64,000 nucleotides of DNA from UBA6623 sp965217195 (GTDB lineage Bacteria > Acidobacteriota > Terriglobia > Bryobacterales > UBA6623). The number at the start of each line of letters is the position of its first letter. Position 1 is the first letter of the stretch. The notes beneath the pieces were generated by a model. That model was not told where the DNA came from, made no database searches, and saw only the letters and a program-made list of their open reading frames with translations. The translations under genes and the position numbers were made by a program. Positions 56,815 to 64,000 of the stretch are shown here, piece after piece. The stretch is taken from the NCBI GenBank assembly GCA_965217195.1, contig CBDCHL010000004.1, positions 62,001 to 126,000 of the forward strand, in the 5' to 3' direction.

Positions 56815-58749
56815 TCATTTCGCCAATTCCAAGCGCTCTCGGATGATGGCGCCGCGGGTTTCCTTGAGATTCTTGACGATGGCTAGATGCTCGGCTGCTT
56901 TCTCGCGGTTTCCCAACATCCCAAACGCCCGTCCGAGCAGATAGTGCACGGTCGCGCCGTCTCCGATTCCGAATCGAAGAGCGGCTTGCAATTGCTCGAC
57001 CGATTTCGCAAAGTCGCGTTGCTTGAAATAAACTTGACCAAGCACCTTGTGGGCGGCGGCGGATTTCGCGTTGATTTCGATCGCTCGCAACAAGACCTTT
57101 TGCGCCTCGTTCGTCTTCCCCGTGAGAAAATACGCCTCTCCGGTTCGCGCCAAGGCCGGAACTGAATAGGGGTCGTTCTTCAATTCGGCTTCCAAGGCGA
57201 CGATCGCCTCTTCGTATCGCCGCCGCTTCATGTGGAGGGTTCCGATTTCCAGATGAAGCTGCGCAGCCTCTGGATTGAGGGCCAAGGTCTGCCGATAGGC
57301 CTCGATCGCCTCGTCGTCCTCTTCGCGAGCAGCGTGGTGCTCGGCCTGGAGTTGATGCGTGCGGTAGGACTTCGGCTCGAGCGAGGCGAACGATTCCAGG
57401 GACTGCTCCGAGAGTCTTTCCGCGCATTTCTGGAGGTAGAAAGCAAACTCCGCGTCGGTCGGGCGCCGCTTGTGCAGGGCGAGAAACCCTTGCAGCGCTT
57501 CCTCGAGTCGACCGAGGTCGAGGTAAGCGCGAGCCTGCTGGTATTCGGTCTGGTCGGTCTTGCCCTTGGCGCCGGCCGGCCGGGCCAGTTCCAGGGCCTC
57601 CGCGGGCTCACCGGCGAGCAACGCGGCATGCGCTTTGTCGGTCCAGGGTGCATCGGCGCCAGCCTGCAGGTCGGGTAGTGCTTCCCGAATCCGTTGCGCG
57701 TCCTGCTCGGGTAGAGGATCCTGTCGAGCCGGCGGCGAATCAACTGCCGCCGCGGCCAGGGCTTGAAGCGCCGCCGGACGGCCCTGGTGCAACGTCTCCG
57801 CCAACCTACGTAGTCGATTCGCCTCGGCTTCCATTCCCATCTGAGTCAGGAGGCGTACCAGCCCGGTGGCTGCCGGCAAGTGACTCGGGAAGTTCTGCCC
57901 TTCGCGGATATAGCTCTCGACAGCCTTCAGCGGCTCATCCCGCGCTTCGAGCAACTTGCCGATCCGATAATGAACCCCGGGCAACCGCGGTTCCATGCGC
58001 GCGGCGTGCCGCAATTCCTCCAAAGCCTTTCCGGTATCGCCTTGCTGCGTAAACTGCTCCCCGCGAAACAGGTAGAACCAAGCAGAATCGAACCTATCCT
58101 GCCGCACCACGAAGAAGGCTTGCGTCGCCAACTTTCGATACGTACGGCCGAGATGAAAGATCAACTCGTGATCACTCGAATCAAGTCGTTGACACTCCTT
58201 GAATTCTGCGATGGCTTCGCCAAGATTGCCCGCCTGAAGGTGGCTCAAGGCCAGCCATTTTCGAGCCTCGGCGCTTCGAGGATCCATCTCCACGGCTTCG
58301 GCCAGCTCGTCGATCGCCAATTCGGGCCGAGATGTCAGGTAATAGGCCATGCCGAGAAATACTTTCGCAGCCGACAGGTGCGGGTTCCGCCGTAAAGCCT
58401 CGCGAAACTCTCGGATCGCCGGCTCATACTTGCGCTGGAGGTGGAGCATCATTCCCAGGTTGGCGCGAGCCTCGGGAAGATCAGGCATTAAGGCGGTAAT
58501 CGCTCTCCACGCTTCCGCGGCCGTCTCGTAGTCTTTCCGCTCCAGGGCCTGTTGCGCACGGCGATAATGCTGTTCGGCATCATCGCTGGTGGGCTGCTGC
58601 CCGAAAGCGGTCAGCGCGAAAAGAAGGGGAAGGGCCGCTAGAACGATGAAAAGCCGGGTCCGGTTCGGCGGCTTGTTGAGCCGCTTAGCCACGACCCCGC
58701 CAGTCCCGGCGAAGCCAACGGCGGTCTGTGGTTTCGAGGCGCGTTTCAT
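56815..58749 (-). CDS. TPR-repeat protein
   Basis: The 644-residue product has a signal-anchor or signal peptide at about 30-50 (TRLFIVLAALPLLFALTAFG, then QQ), preceded by 29 basic residues, and about 12 TPR units over 57-640, such as ATHKxxx-like EARANLGMMLHLQRKYEPAI and AAHKVLGQVYFKQRDFAKSV. The middle (about 315-390) is Ala/Pro-rich and less repeat-like. It should lie in the periplasm or be anchored by the N-terminus. No enzyme domain is seen. TPR protein genes like this often neighbour sulfatase and CRTAC1 (ASPIC/UnbV) genes in Acidobacteriota, and a broken ASPIC/UnbV tail lies at 59835. The ATG at 58749 is used. Confidence 0.85.
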   Translation of the reverse strand: MKRASKPQTAVGFAGTGGVVAKRLNKPPNRTRLFIVLAALPLLFALTAFGQQPTSDDAEQHYRRAQQALERKDYETAAEAWRAITALMPDLPEARANLGMMLHLQRKYEPAIREFREALRRNPHLSAAKVFLGMAYYLTSRPELAIDELAEAVEMDPRSAEARKWLALSHLQAGNLGEAIAEFKECQRLDSSDHELIFHLGRTYRKLATQAFFVVRQDRFDSAWFYLFRGEQFTQQGDTGKALEELRHAARMEPRLPGVHYRIGKLLEARDEPLKAVESYIREGQNFPSHLPAATGLVRLLTQMGMEAEANRLRRLAETLHQGRPAALQALAAAAVDSPPARQDPLPEQDAQRIREALPDLQAGADAPWTDKAHAALLAGEPAEALELARPAGAKGKTDQTEYQQARAYLDLGRLEEALQGFLALHKRRPTDAEFAFYLQKCAERLSEQSLESFASLEPKSYRTHQLQAEHHAAREEDDEAIEAYRQTLALNPEAAQLHLEIGTLHMKRRRYEEAIVALEAELKNDPYSVPALARTGEAYFLTGKTNEAQKVLLRAIEINAKSAAAHKVLGQVYFKQRDFAKSVEQLQAALRFGIGDGATVHYLLGRAFGMLGNREKAAEHLAIVKNLKETRGAIIRERLELAK

Positions 58750-59011
58750 CGAGGAACAACACCTGTTGACCCGACAATCGGGCTGATCTGATGGTATAAG
58801 GTGTGACCTTCTCGATCAACCTACGAATTGCAATACTGTACGCGGCCGCCACTGCCGGAGCCCGCCAGAGTTCTAAGTGAAATGAGATTGGTCTGCCGAA
58901 CGGTGTGTTCCACGGCCGGGACGCTGAACACGCCGATACCTCTATACTCACCGCAGCCTCGAGCGGCTTCAGGCCGCTGAGCCGTCCCACTGACCCATTT
59001 CGAGGAAATCT
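58750..59011. other. Divergent intergenic region
   Basis: This separates the TPR gene (minus) from the cupin gene (plus). No gene or clear promoter box is seen. Confidence 0.4.
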
Positions 59012-59494
59012 ATGACTATCGCGAATTGGAAGACTCAGGTCTACGGCGTTGTTCAGAGCCTGCTTCTTAACAACCCGCACCGCGTTGCGGGAATGATGGT
59101 GAGGGACGCCGACGGCCAGCTCCGTGATCGGTCGGAGTTCCCTGCCCCAGTCATGCGCCTCTACGAAACTGACGCCCCTCCCGAGCGTACTTGCTTGCAA
59201 ACGATCCAGTTTGTCCACCATGTGCTGATCCCGCCCGGAGGCCGGCATGTGGCCGAACTCCATATCCACACCGATGCCGAGGAGCTGATTATCGTCAGCC
59301 GAGGCAAGGGCACCGCTATCCTCGACGGCGAGGAAAACCTCATCGAAGCCGAGGACGTCGTCTACGTGGCGCCCAATGTGGAGCACGAGTTCCGCAACAC
59401 CGGGGAAGAACTCCTCGGGCTTTTCTTTGTTAACGCGCCCACCGGTGAAGGGCTTACGAAACTGCAGGCGGCGCAGGCTCAGGATCGCCCGTAG
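59012..59494 (+). CDS. Cupin-domain protein
   Basis: The 160-residue product is a single-domain cupin. Metal ligands are probably His84, His86 and Glu90/91 in AELHIHTDAEELIIVSRGKG and His125 in APNVEHEFRNT. The N-terminal 65 residues carry a less conserved cap. Cupins of this size include oxygenases, isomerases and small sensors, and the substrate is not clear. The ATG at 59012 has CGAGGAAA 6 bases upstream. The 3' end overlaps a broken SDR gene on the other strand by 16 bases. Confidence 0.88.
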   Translation: MTIANWKTQVYGVVQSLLLNNPHRVAGMMVRDADGQLRDRSEFPAPVMRLYETDAPPERTCLQTIQFVHHVLIPPGGRHVAELHIHTDAEELIIVSRGKGTAILDGEENLIEAEDVVYVAPNVEHEFRNTGEELLGLFFVNAPTGEGLTKLQAAQAQDRP

Positions 59495-59752
59495 ACCGGG
59501 ATCATGGCGCCGCTCACATCAGCCGCCTCTTCCGAGCACAGCCACACAATCTGGTGGGCGATGGAATCTGTCGTGACCCACCCGGCGCAGTCCGCGCCAG
59601 GCATGGCCGCGCGGTTCGCCGCTGTGTCTATGATGCTCGGAAGTACCGCGTTCGCGGTGATCCCTTTGCCTCGCACTTCTTGTGCAATGGTTTGGGTCAG
59701 ATGATGTAAACCAGCCTTAGACGCTAAGAATCCAGGCCGACTGACATCAGGG
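59479..59752 (-). pseudogene. C-terminal remnant of a short-chain dehydrogenase (SDR)
   Basis: The frame reads PGFLASKAGLHHLTQTIAQE then VRGKGITANAVLPSIIDTAA and ends WLCSEEAADVSGAMIPVYGR-S. This is the second half of an SDR: the Y-x-x-x-K region, the NAVLPSIIDT segment and the VSGAxIPV(T)GG end. The Rossmann N-half is missing, and the position of the catalytic Tyr holds Phe (FLASK). It is not functional. Confidence 0.85.
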
Positions 59753-59770
59753 TTACGCTACCGGTGTAAG

Positions 59771-59813
59771 TGGGTCCCATCGGCGGCGGTATTGTGATGT
59801 CAAATGGGACCCA
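59771..59813. repeat. Short inverted repeat at a gene-break junction
   Basis: TGGGTCCCAT (59771-59780) and ATGGGACCCA (59804-59813) are perfect complements 23 bases apart. They lie between the broken start of the SDR remnant and the broken start of the ASPIC/UnbV remnant. Confidence 0.75.
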
Positions 59814-59834
59814 AATCGGGAATTCAAGCTAACC

Positions 59835-60173
59835 GTGTTGCTTCGGAACGATGGCGGGAATCGTCGAAATTGGCTCACGATTCGAACCCAAGGAGTCGAA
59901 AGCAACCGAGACGGCATCGGGGCGAAGATTCTTGTCGAGACCGCTGCCGGGCGCCGCGCTTTCGAGGTGCGCGGCAGTGACAGTTACCTATCGAGCAACG
60001 ACATGCGAGTCCATGTGGGCCTGGGCGAGAGCGCGTCCGCCGACATTGAAATCCGCTGGCCGTCCGGCCGCCGGGACCGCCATAAAGCAGTGGCTGCCGG
60101 TAAGTTCTACCTGGCGGTAGAGGGACACTCGCTCGAGGTTGACGCGCCGGCCGCGCCCCTCAAACAGCCTTAG
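59835..60173 (+). pseudogene. C-terminal remnant of an ASPIC/UnbV (CRTAC1-type) protein
   Basis: The frame reads LLRNDGGNRRNWLTIRTQGV then ESNRDGIGAKILVETAAGRR, YLSSNDMRVHVGLGESASAD and IEIRWPSGRRDRHKAVAAGK, the complete ASPIC/UnbV domain. The FG-GAP propeller that normally precedes it (over 300 residues) is absent. The frame opens with GTG-TTG but has no ribosome site. It is most likely a remnant, though a free-standing 112-residue domain cannot be excluded. Confidence 0.75.
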
Positions 60174-60286
60174 CAGTCCGGCACCTGTCGATTCAGGGGA
60201 GTACCGGCCGATCAGACCACCGTCAAACCGGCTTTCGACTACGGATTCGGAGCGGCGCCCCTGTTAGGTAAGATGTCGGTGACCCC

Positions 60287-61909
60287 ATGAAAAATCTGCT
60301 TCTTCTCGCTCCCCTGGCCTGCTGCCTCGGTTGCTCGTCCGCGCCGAACACTCCCGCGCCGAAAGAGAAACCGAACATCATCTTGATGCTGACCGACGAC
60401 CAGGGTTGGCAGGATACATCCGAACCGTTTGCGGCCGAGAAGACTCCGCTGAACGAGCGCTACAACACTCCCAACCTCGAACGCCTTGCCGCCCAGGGGT
60501 TGAAGTTCACGAGCGCCTACTCGAACGCCGTGTGCACTCCGACACGAGTCGCGCTGATGACCGGGCTCAATCAAGCTCGTACCCGAGTTTCCAACTGGAC
60601 TCATTTCCGAGACGAACCGACCGACCAAGAGCATCCGAACTTGATCATCCCGCGCTGGAACATGAATGGGCTGCAGCCTGTTTCCGGCATACCGAACTCC
60701 GTCTACGCCAAGACCCTGCCCGAACAATTGCGCCAGGCGGGTTATCGTACGATCCACATCGGCAAGGGGCACCTGGGGGCGCGTGGGACGCCGGGAGCGG
60801 ACCCCAAGGTTTTCGGCTTCGATGTTCGCATCGGCGGAAGGTTCGTGGGCGCGCCCGGAAGCTACTATGGGACCGACAACTTCAATGGTCTGGTAGGGAA
60901 AGTCCCTCGGTATTTCGATACCGCCTATGTTTCGGGAGATCCCGCCGCCACGCCTTGGCGCGCCTGGGATTTGGAAAAGTACTTCGGTCAAGAAATCTAC
61001 CTCACCGAGGCCTTGACTCGCGAGGCGATCGAGGCCGTGCGCCAGGCTGTCGCGGAAGAGCGGCCGTTCTTTCTTTACTTCGCTCAGTACGCGCCTCATA
61101 CGCCGATCATGCCCGACCCGCGGTTCGTTCAGCGGTATCTCGACGCCGGGCTGTCTGAAACCGAAGCCGCCCGTGCCTCCATGATCGAAGGTATCGACAA
61201 GAGTCTTGGCGATCTCATGGCGTTGGTTGAACAACTCGGTGTCGCGGACAACACCGCGTTCCTCTTCACGTCGGACAACGGCGGGACGAGTCACCGTCGG
61301 CGAGGCGGGGACCTTCACAAGCACAACGCTCCCCTCAACAGCGGCAAGGGCTCGGCCTATGAGGGAGGCATTCGAGTGCCCTTGGTTGCAAAGTGGCCGG
61401 GAGTCACCGCGCCCGGGAGCGTCACAGACACGCCTGTGATCATCGAGGATTTCTTCCCCACGATCCTCGAAATGGCCGGGGTCGAGTTCAAGGGGCAGGC
61501 CGGTTCGCTGAACAACGAGGAAGGGGCGGCCGAGCTGGGAACGGAGTTGGACGGTCGCAGCTTTGTTCCGCTGCTGAGCGGCGAGCAAGGCGACCCGGAA
61601 CGCCCGCTGTTTTGGCACTTCCCGCACGCTTGGGGCGGCCGGGGGGTTAGGGTCAGCGGCCCCGGAATCGGCGCCACGAGCACGATTCGCAAGGGCGATT
61701 GGAAGCTGGTCTACTGGCATGTCGACGGGCGTAAGGAGTTGTTCAATCTACGCCGGGATCTGGGCGAGAAGAATAACCTAGCCGCTGAGGAAGCTGTGAG
61801 GACAGCCGAGCTCTCCTCGGCGCTCGCCGAGTTCCTGCGCGGGACCAACGCCGTGATGCCGACTCGAAAGGCGACCGGCGATCCGGTTCCCTATCCCGAC
61901 GAGTTGTAG
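60287..61909 (+). CDS. Arylsulfatase-type sulfatase, formylglycine motif, lipoprotein
   Basis: The 540-residue product has a lipoprotein signal (MKNLLLLAPLACCLGC, Cys16). The sulfatase domain starts NIILMLTDDQGWQD with metal-binding Asp37 and Asp38; the active-site motif is C83-T-P-T-R in NAVCTPTRVALMTG, so Cys83 can be turned into formylglycine. LFTSDNGGTSH (about 325-335) holds further metal ligands and the sulfate-site; GKGHLG replaces the usual GKWHLG. It hydrolyses sulfate esters outside the inner membrane. It needs a maturation enzyme not seen here. The ATG at 60287 has no strong ribosome site. It lies alone between a broken gene and a repeat field. Confidence 0.93.
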   Translation: MKNLLLLAPLACCLGCSSAPNTPAPKEKPNIILMLTDDQGWQDTSEPFAAEKTPLNERYNTPNLERLAAQGLKFTSAYSNAVCTPTRVALMTGLNQARTRVSNWTHFRDEPTDQEHPNLIIPRWNMNGLQPVSGIPNSVYAKTLPEQLRQAGYRTIHIGKGHLGARGTPGADPKVFGFDVRIGGRFVGAPGSYYGTDNFNGLVGKVPRYFDTAYVSGDPAATPWRAWDLEKYFGQEIYLTEALTREAIEAVRQAVAEERPFFLYFAQYAPHTPIMPDPRFVQRYLDAGLSETEAARASMIEGIDKSLGDLMALVEQLGVADNTAFLFTSDNGGTSHRRRGGDLHKHNAPLNSGKGSAYEGGIRVPLVAKWPGVTAPGSVTDTPVIIEDFFPTILEMAGVEFKGQAGSLNNEEGAAELGTELDGRSFVPLLSGEQGDPERPLFWHFPHAWGGRGVRVSGPGIGATSTIRKGDWKLVYWHVDGRKELFNLRRDLGEKNNLAAEEAVRTAELSSALAEFLRGTNAVMPTRKATGDPVPYPDEL

Positions 61910-61945
61910 GGGAATCTCTGCCTCGATTTGCCGCCGGGTAAATCG

Positions 61946-62014
61946 TCCTAAGTTACTGATACGGAAAGGGATACGTTTTCATTTCTTACTTGCGAAATTG
62001 GCTTCCTTTCGATG
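61946..62014 (+). repeat. GGCTTCGTTTCG-family repeat, copy C
   Basis: TCCTAAGTTACTGATACGG opens it and TTGCGAAATTGGCTTCCTTT closes it. Confidence 0.75.
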
Positions 62015-62159
62015 AATTGGCGGGACATTGGGCTTGCACTCCGCTTTTGCCGCTTGGCTGTTTGCGTCCCTCCGCATGGCTTGTCTGTAGAGCGAGCGGC
62101 GAAGAACGCTGCGGGTTCTCCGCGAACGACCCGCTGTGCCGTCTTCGAGCCTTACGCCT

Positions 62160-62230
62160 CCAAGTTATTGATATAGCTTGAGATTGATGCTTTTCTTCTT
62201 TGCGAGAATTGGCTTCGTTTCGTCGAAACC
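62160..62230 (+). repeat. GGCTTCGTTTCG-family repeat, copy D
   Basis: CCAAGTTATTGATATAGC opens it and GCGAGAATTGGCTTCGTTTC closes it. It lies 214 bases after copy C. Confidence 0.75.
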
Positions 62231-62411
62231 TTGGGCCGGGGTTGGCACCCCTCTCGTCCTTGCCTGCTTCACTCGGGCCGCGGGCCGATGCGAAGAGCGA
62301 GGGGTGAATTCGGCCTGGGCGTGATTTGGGTCGCGGTCTCGGATCGTCGGCTCGGCGCTTCTCTTTGGTGACGATTCTTTATTGGAGGCCGGGCGCCCGG
62401 TCTCCGAGATC

Positions 62412-62484
62412 CCCTAAGTTATTGACCCAGCAGGATATGGGGTCGATCCTGGATGCGCGAAATTGGCTTTGTTTGGCAAGAGTT
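62412..62484 (+). repeat. GGCTTCGTTTCG-family repeat, copy E
   Basis: CCCTAAGTTATTGACCCAGC opens it and GCGCGAAATTGGCTTTGTTT closes it. It lies 252 bases after copy D. Confidence 0.75.
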
Positions 62485-62603
62485 TTTCGGCCGCTTCGTG
62501 AGCTTTTTTGTCCTCCTTGGGCTGTCGCCGGCGGGCTATGGCTTGGGCTCGCCGTGCTTAGGATAGCGGTAGTGTCAAGCCGGTTTGGCCGAGTTCGGGA
62601 GCT

Positions 62604-62671
62604 GTCCCCGATCTCCGCCCGATCTCCGCCGATCTCCGCCGCCCGATCTCCGCCGTCCCGATCTCCCCCGC
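62604..62671 (+). repeat. CCGATCTCC tandem tract
   Basis: Words such as CCCCGATCTCCG, CCCGATCTCCGCC and CCGATCTCCGCCG repeat about six times with small indels. It is the complement of GGGAGATCGGGGA-type tracts common elsewhere in the window (for example near 44420). Confidence 0.7.
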
Positions 62672-62709
62672 CAGGGGGCGAAAACGCCCTCGCGTGGTAG
62701 GCTTGGGAT

Positions 62710-63003
62710 ATGAGTCGGAGCCTCAAGGACTACCGCGTTGTGGTCTATCGTCAAAATGACGGCGGTTGGGTGGCGGAAGTGCCGGCGATTAGCGGCTGCT
62801 ACGCGCTGATGACGTCGCGGCGCGCGGCTTTAGAAGAGCTGGCGAACGTGTTCGCGATGATCAGCGAAGAGTACGCCGAGAGAGACGAACCCCTGCCCGC
62901 GGACACGACCGAAGTCTTGCATGCCTGGCGCGACCGCGCGCCAATTCCAGCGAGCCACCAAGGGGCTCGGCTTTGCACGGCGGAGGCAAACCGGAAGTCA
63001 TGA
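62710..63003 (+). CDS. hicB: HicB-type antitoxin
   Basis: The 97-residue product has the HicB partial RNase-H-like fold: YRVVVYRQNDGGWVAEVPAI then SGCYALMTSRRAALEELANV, with GWVAEVPAISGC as the family core. It neutralises HicA and may repress the pair. The usual fold ends near residue 72 (TTEVLHA); residues 73-97 are read over the start of hicA in a different frame and look unconserved. The ATG at 62710 is used. The order hicB-hicA is the less common one. Confidence 0.85.
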   Translation: MSRSLKDYRVVVYRQNDGGWVAEVPAISGCYALMTSRRAALEELANVFAMISEEYAERDEPLPADTTEVLHAWRDRAPIPASHQGARLCTAEANRKS

Positions 63004-63136
63004 GCGGTGGACCCATCCCGACGGACGCGGGGTGACGATTCCACTACATGGCGGCCGGACGATCGGGCCGCCGCTCTATCACAAGATCCTGCGCCAGCTA
63101 GGAGTCAGCGAGCAGGAATTCCGCCGGCTGCGATGA
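62921..63136 (+). CDS. hicA: HicA-type mRNA interferase toxin
   Basis: The 71-residue product has the HicA dsRBD-like fold: TARQFQRATKGLGFARRRQT, then GSHERWTHPDGRGVTIPLHG and PLYHKILRQLGVSEQEF. The catalytic His27 in TGSHERW is kept, so the toxin may be active. It cuts mRNA in the cytoplasm. The gene overlaps hicB by 83 bases, far more than the usual 1-20. The ATG at 62921 gives MPGATARQF, and no other start nearby gives the conserved N-terminus. Confidence 0.87.
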   Translation: MPGATARQFQRATKGLGFARRRQTGSHERWTHPDGRGVTIPLHGGRTIGPPLYHKILRQLGVSEQEFRRLR

Positions 63137-63608
63137 GGGGCGGAGCCGAAGGCGTGGGCGAGATCGAGACGGACGAGTTCGGGAGCTGGAAGCTGTGAGT
63201 AAATTAATTTCGGGCGGTTGGCGTGTGACATTTGCGTTGACGCCGTACTGAATCGAAAGGACTTGCCACGGCGCAAACTTAGCGGAAAACCCCGGCCTTC
63301 AATTTACTCACAGCTTCCCGTCCCCGACTCCCCCCGAACTCCCCGTGCGGTCAGTTTGAGTTTTCGACGCAGCTCCGGTGGCGCAACAAACGCTGATATC
63401 GCGACGCGCCCCCCGGCCGTCGGCAACCGACCTGCGGTAACTATTCCGGGGCCGCAATTTTGCCCGGCGGTTCCTCAGCCATCAGATGCACGTTGTAGAT
63501 CTGCCGCGAGGGTCTTTGGAACAGCCTGCATGTTGAGGGTGGAGGCAGCTACGTTCGTTGGCACGCCAAGAGGGCCCTAGAGACAAGCGTTATTAGCAAG
63601 GTAGCGCC
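63137..63608. other. Intergenic region with a small inverted-repeat element
   Basis: The region after hicA holds no gene. It contains an element bounded by GGAAGCTGTGAGTAAATT and its complement (63186-63331) and then non-coding sequence up to the FkbM gene end. Confidence 0.5.
63186..63331. mobile_element. Small element bounded by inverted repeats
   Basis: GGAAGCTGTGAGTAAATT at the left and AATTTACTCACAGCTTCC at the right are perfect 18-bp complements, about 110 bases apart. Outside them lie GAGTTCGGGAGCT and CGTCCCCGACTCCCCCCGAACTCC, also inverted. The inside has no gene. It may be a MITE or a decayed element end pair. Confidence 0.6.
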
Positions 63609-64000
63609 CTATCTGCGCGCGAGAAGCCAGGAGCGAGCGTCATATCCCTCGTCGGGCGAGACTTTCACGGTGAAATCGGCCTCCCGTAACTTGTCAACGA
63701 TTGCACCCTCGGTGTCGCGAGCTGCGAGGTCGAAATGCAGCTCGGCAACGATGTGGCCAATACGGCGCAAATCGGTAAGGGTCGCTCCTCGGATGAAACC
63801 GCCTTCGGCTCCCTCGATGTTCATCTTCATGAAGCGGCAGGCCGATGCCTTCGACCGTTCAAAGCAGCCGGCAAGCGAAAGAGAATCGACCTTCTTCGTT
63901 CGACCCGTCAGAACGTTGTATTTGCTGCTGACGCCGACAACGTTGTGGGCCCAATTTGTTGTGGCTTCGTGCAGCGTCAAAATGCCGTCATGCTCCCCCG
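63609..64000 (-). CDS. FkbM family methyltransferase, 3' part
   Basis: The frame is open to the window edge, so only the last ~130 residues are seen (GEHDGILTLHEATTNWAHNV and on). The FkbM signature FMKMNIEGAEGGFIRGA lies about 80 residues from the end of the visible part, where other members read 'KIDVEGAE'. These SAM-dependent enzymes methylate hydroxyl groups, often of exported glycans. The start lies beyond base 64000. Confidence 0.88.
   Translation of the reverse strand, partial: GEHDGILTLHEATTNWAHNVVGVSSKYNVLTGRTKKVDSLSLAGCFERSKASACRFMKMNIEGAEGGFIRGATLTDLRRIGHIVAELHFDLAARDTEGAIVDKLREADFTVKVSPDEGYDARSWLLARR

Larger units (their letters stand above)
61910..62709. other. Repeat field without genes
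   Basis: Three direct copies of the GGCTTCGTTTCG-family repeat (61946-62014, 62160-62230, 62412-62484) are separated by unlike spacers. A tract of CCGATCTCC units (62604-62671) follows. No frame has codon bias. Confidence 0.7.

Noticed and set aside
56313..56944. Frames over the palindrome-rich gap
   Set aside because: They run through REP-like repeats and into the antisense of the TPR gene.
61946..62484. Possible CRISPR array from repeats C-E
   Set aside because: Repeats are diverged and about 70 bp with spacers of 140-180 bp; no cas genes are present.

Overview
The window looks like chromosomal DNA of a soil-type Acidobacteriota member, roughly 60-65% GC. The main clues are a TIGR03435-family secreted protein (a family found almost only in soil Acidobacteriota), a large Oar-like TonB-dependent receptor with a carboxypeptidase-regulatory N-domain, a PknB-type kinase fused to C-terminal TPRs, the futalosine menaquinone enzyme MqnE, many TTG/GTG starts, and intergenic DNA packed with dispersed repeats. 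The 16S gene is complete, so placement can be settled outside this reading; I do not assign a class or genus.

Layout. 0.1-3.5 kb: three minus-strand genes (two lipoproteins, one small protein) diverging from an STGPRT-motif protein. 3.8-11.4 kb: Gfo/Idh oxidoreductase, LolC/E permease, lysS, a small I9-like protein, acetoacetyl-CoA synthetase, maf. 11.4-18 kb: membrane protein, family-4 uracil-DNA glycosylase and a Wza-Wzc exopolysaccharide pair, with two inverted copies of a ~190 bp element carrying terminal inverted repeats. 18-22.7 kb: TIGR03435 protein, enolase-superfamily enzyme with a broken relative, and a likely selenoprotein whose in-frame UGA lies in a U-P-W-C redox motif, followed by a 7-bp SECIS-like hairpin, with a DsbD-alpha-like C-terminal domain. 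tRNA-Gln follows. 22.9-35.4 kb: CstA, Ser/Thr kinase-TPR, ClpB-D2-like ATPase, motA-motB-FliL-like lipoprotein, mqnE, TPR lipoprotein-type scaffold, LpxL-like acyltransferase.

36.2-42.2 kb: a complete rRNA operon (promoter, boxA, 16S, tRNA-Ala, tRNA-Ile, boxA, 23S with matching processing-stem arms, 5S, strong terminator). 42.3-45.3 kb: accessory DNA with a low-GC orphan gene, a small lipoprotein, broken Uma2 and DUF1501 genes and repeats. 45.3-58.7 kb: SoxC-like sulfite dehydrogenase, kinesin-light-chain-type TPR protein, a minus-strand TonB receptor - beta-propeller - sulfatase cluster, and a TPR protein. 58.9-64 kb: cupin, two truncated genes facing each other (SDR and ASPIC/UnbV), an FGly-type sulfatase, a repeat field, hicBA and the start-truncated end of an FkbM methyltransferase.

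Together the genes suggest a heterotroph with an exported polysaccharide, TonB-type uptake, sulfatases for sulfated organic matter, periplasmic thiol redox chemistry and menaquinone respiration. Several gene remnants, mostly C-terminal tails lying beside repeats, show that repeat-linked rearrangement has been common here.
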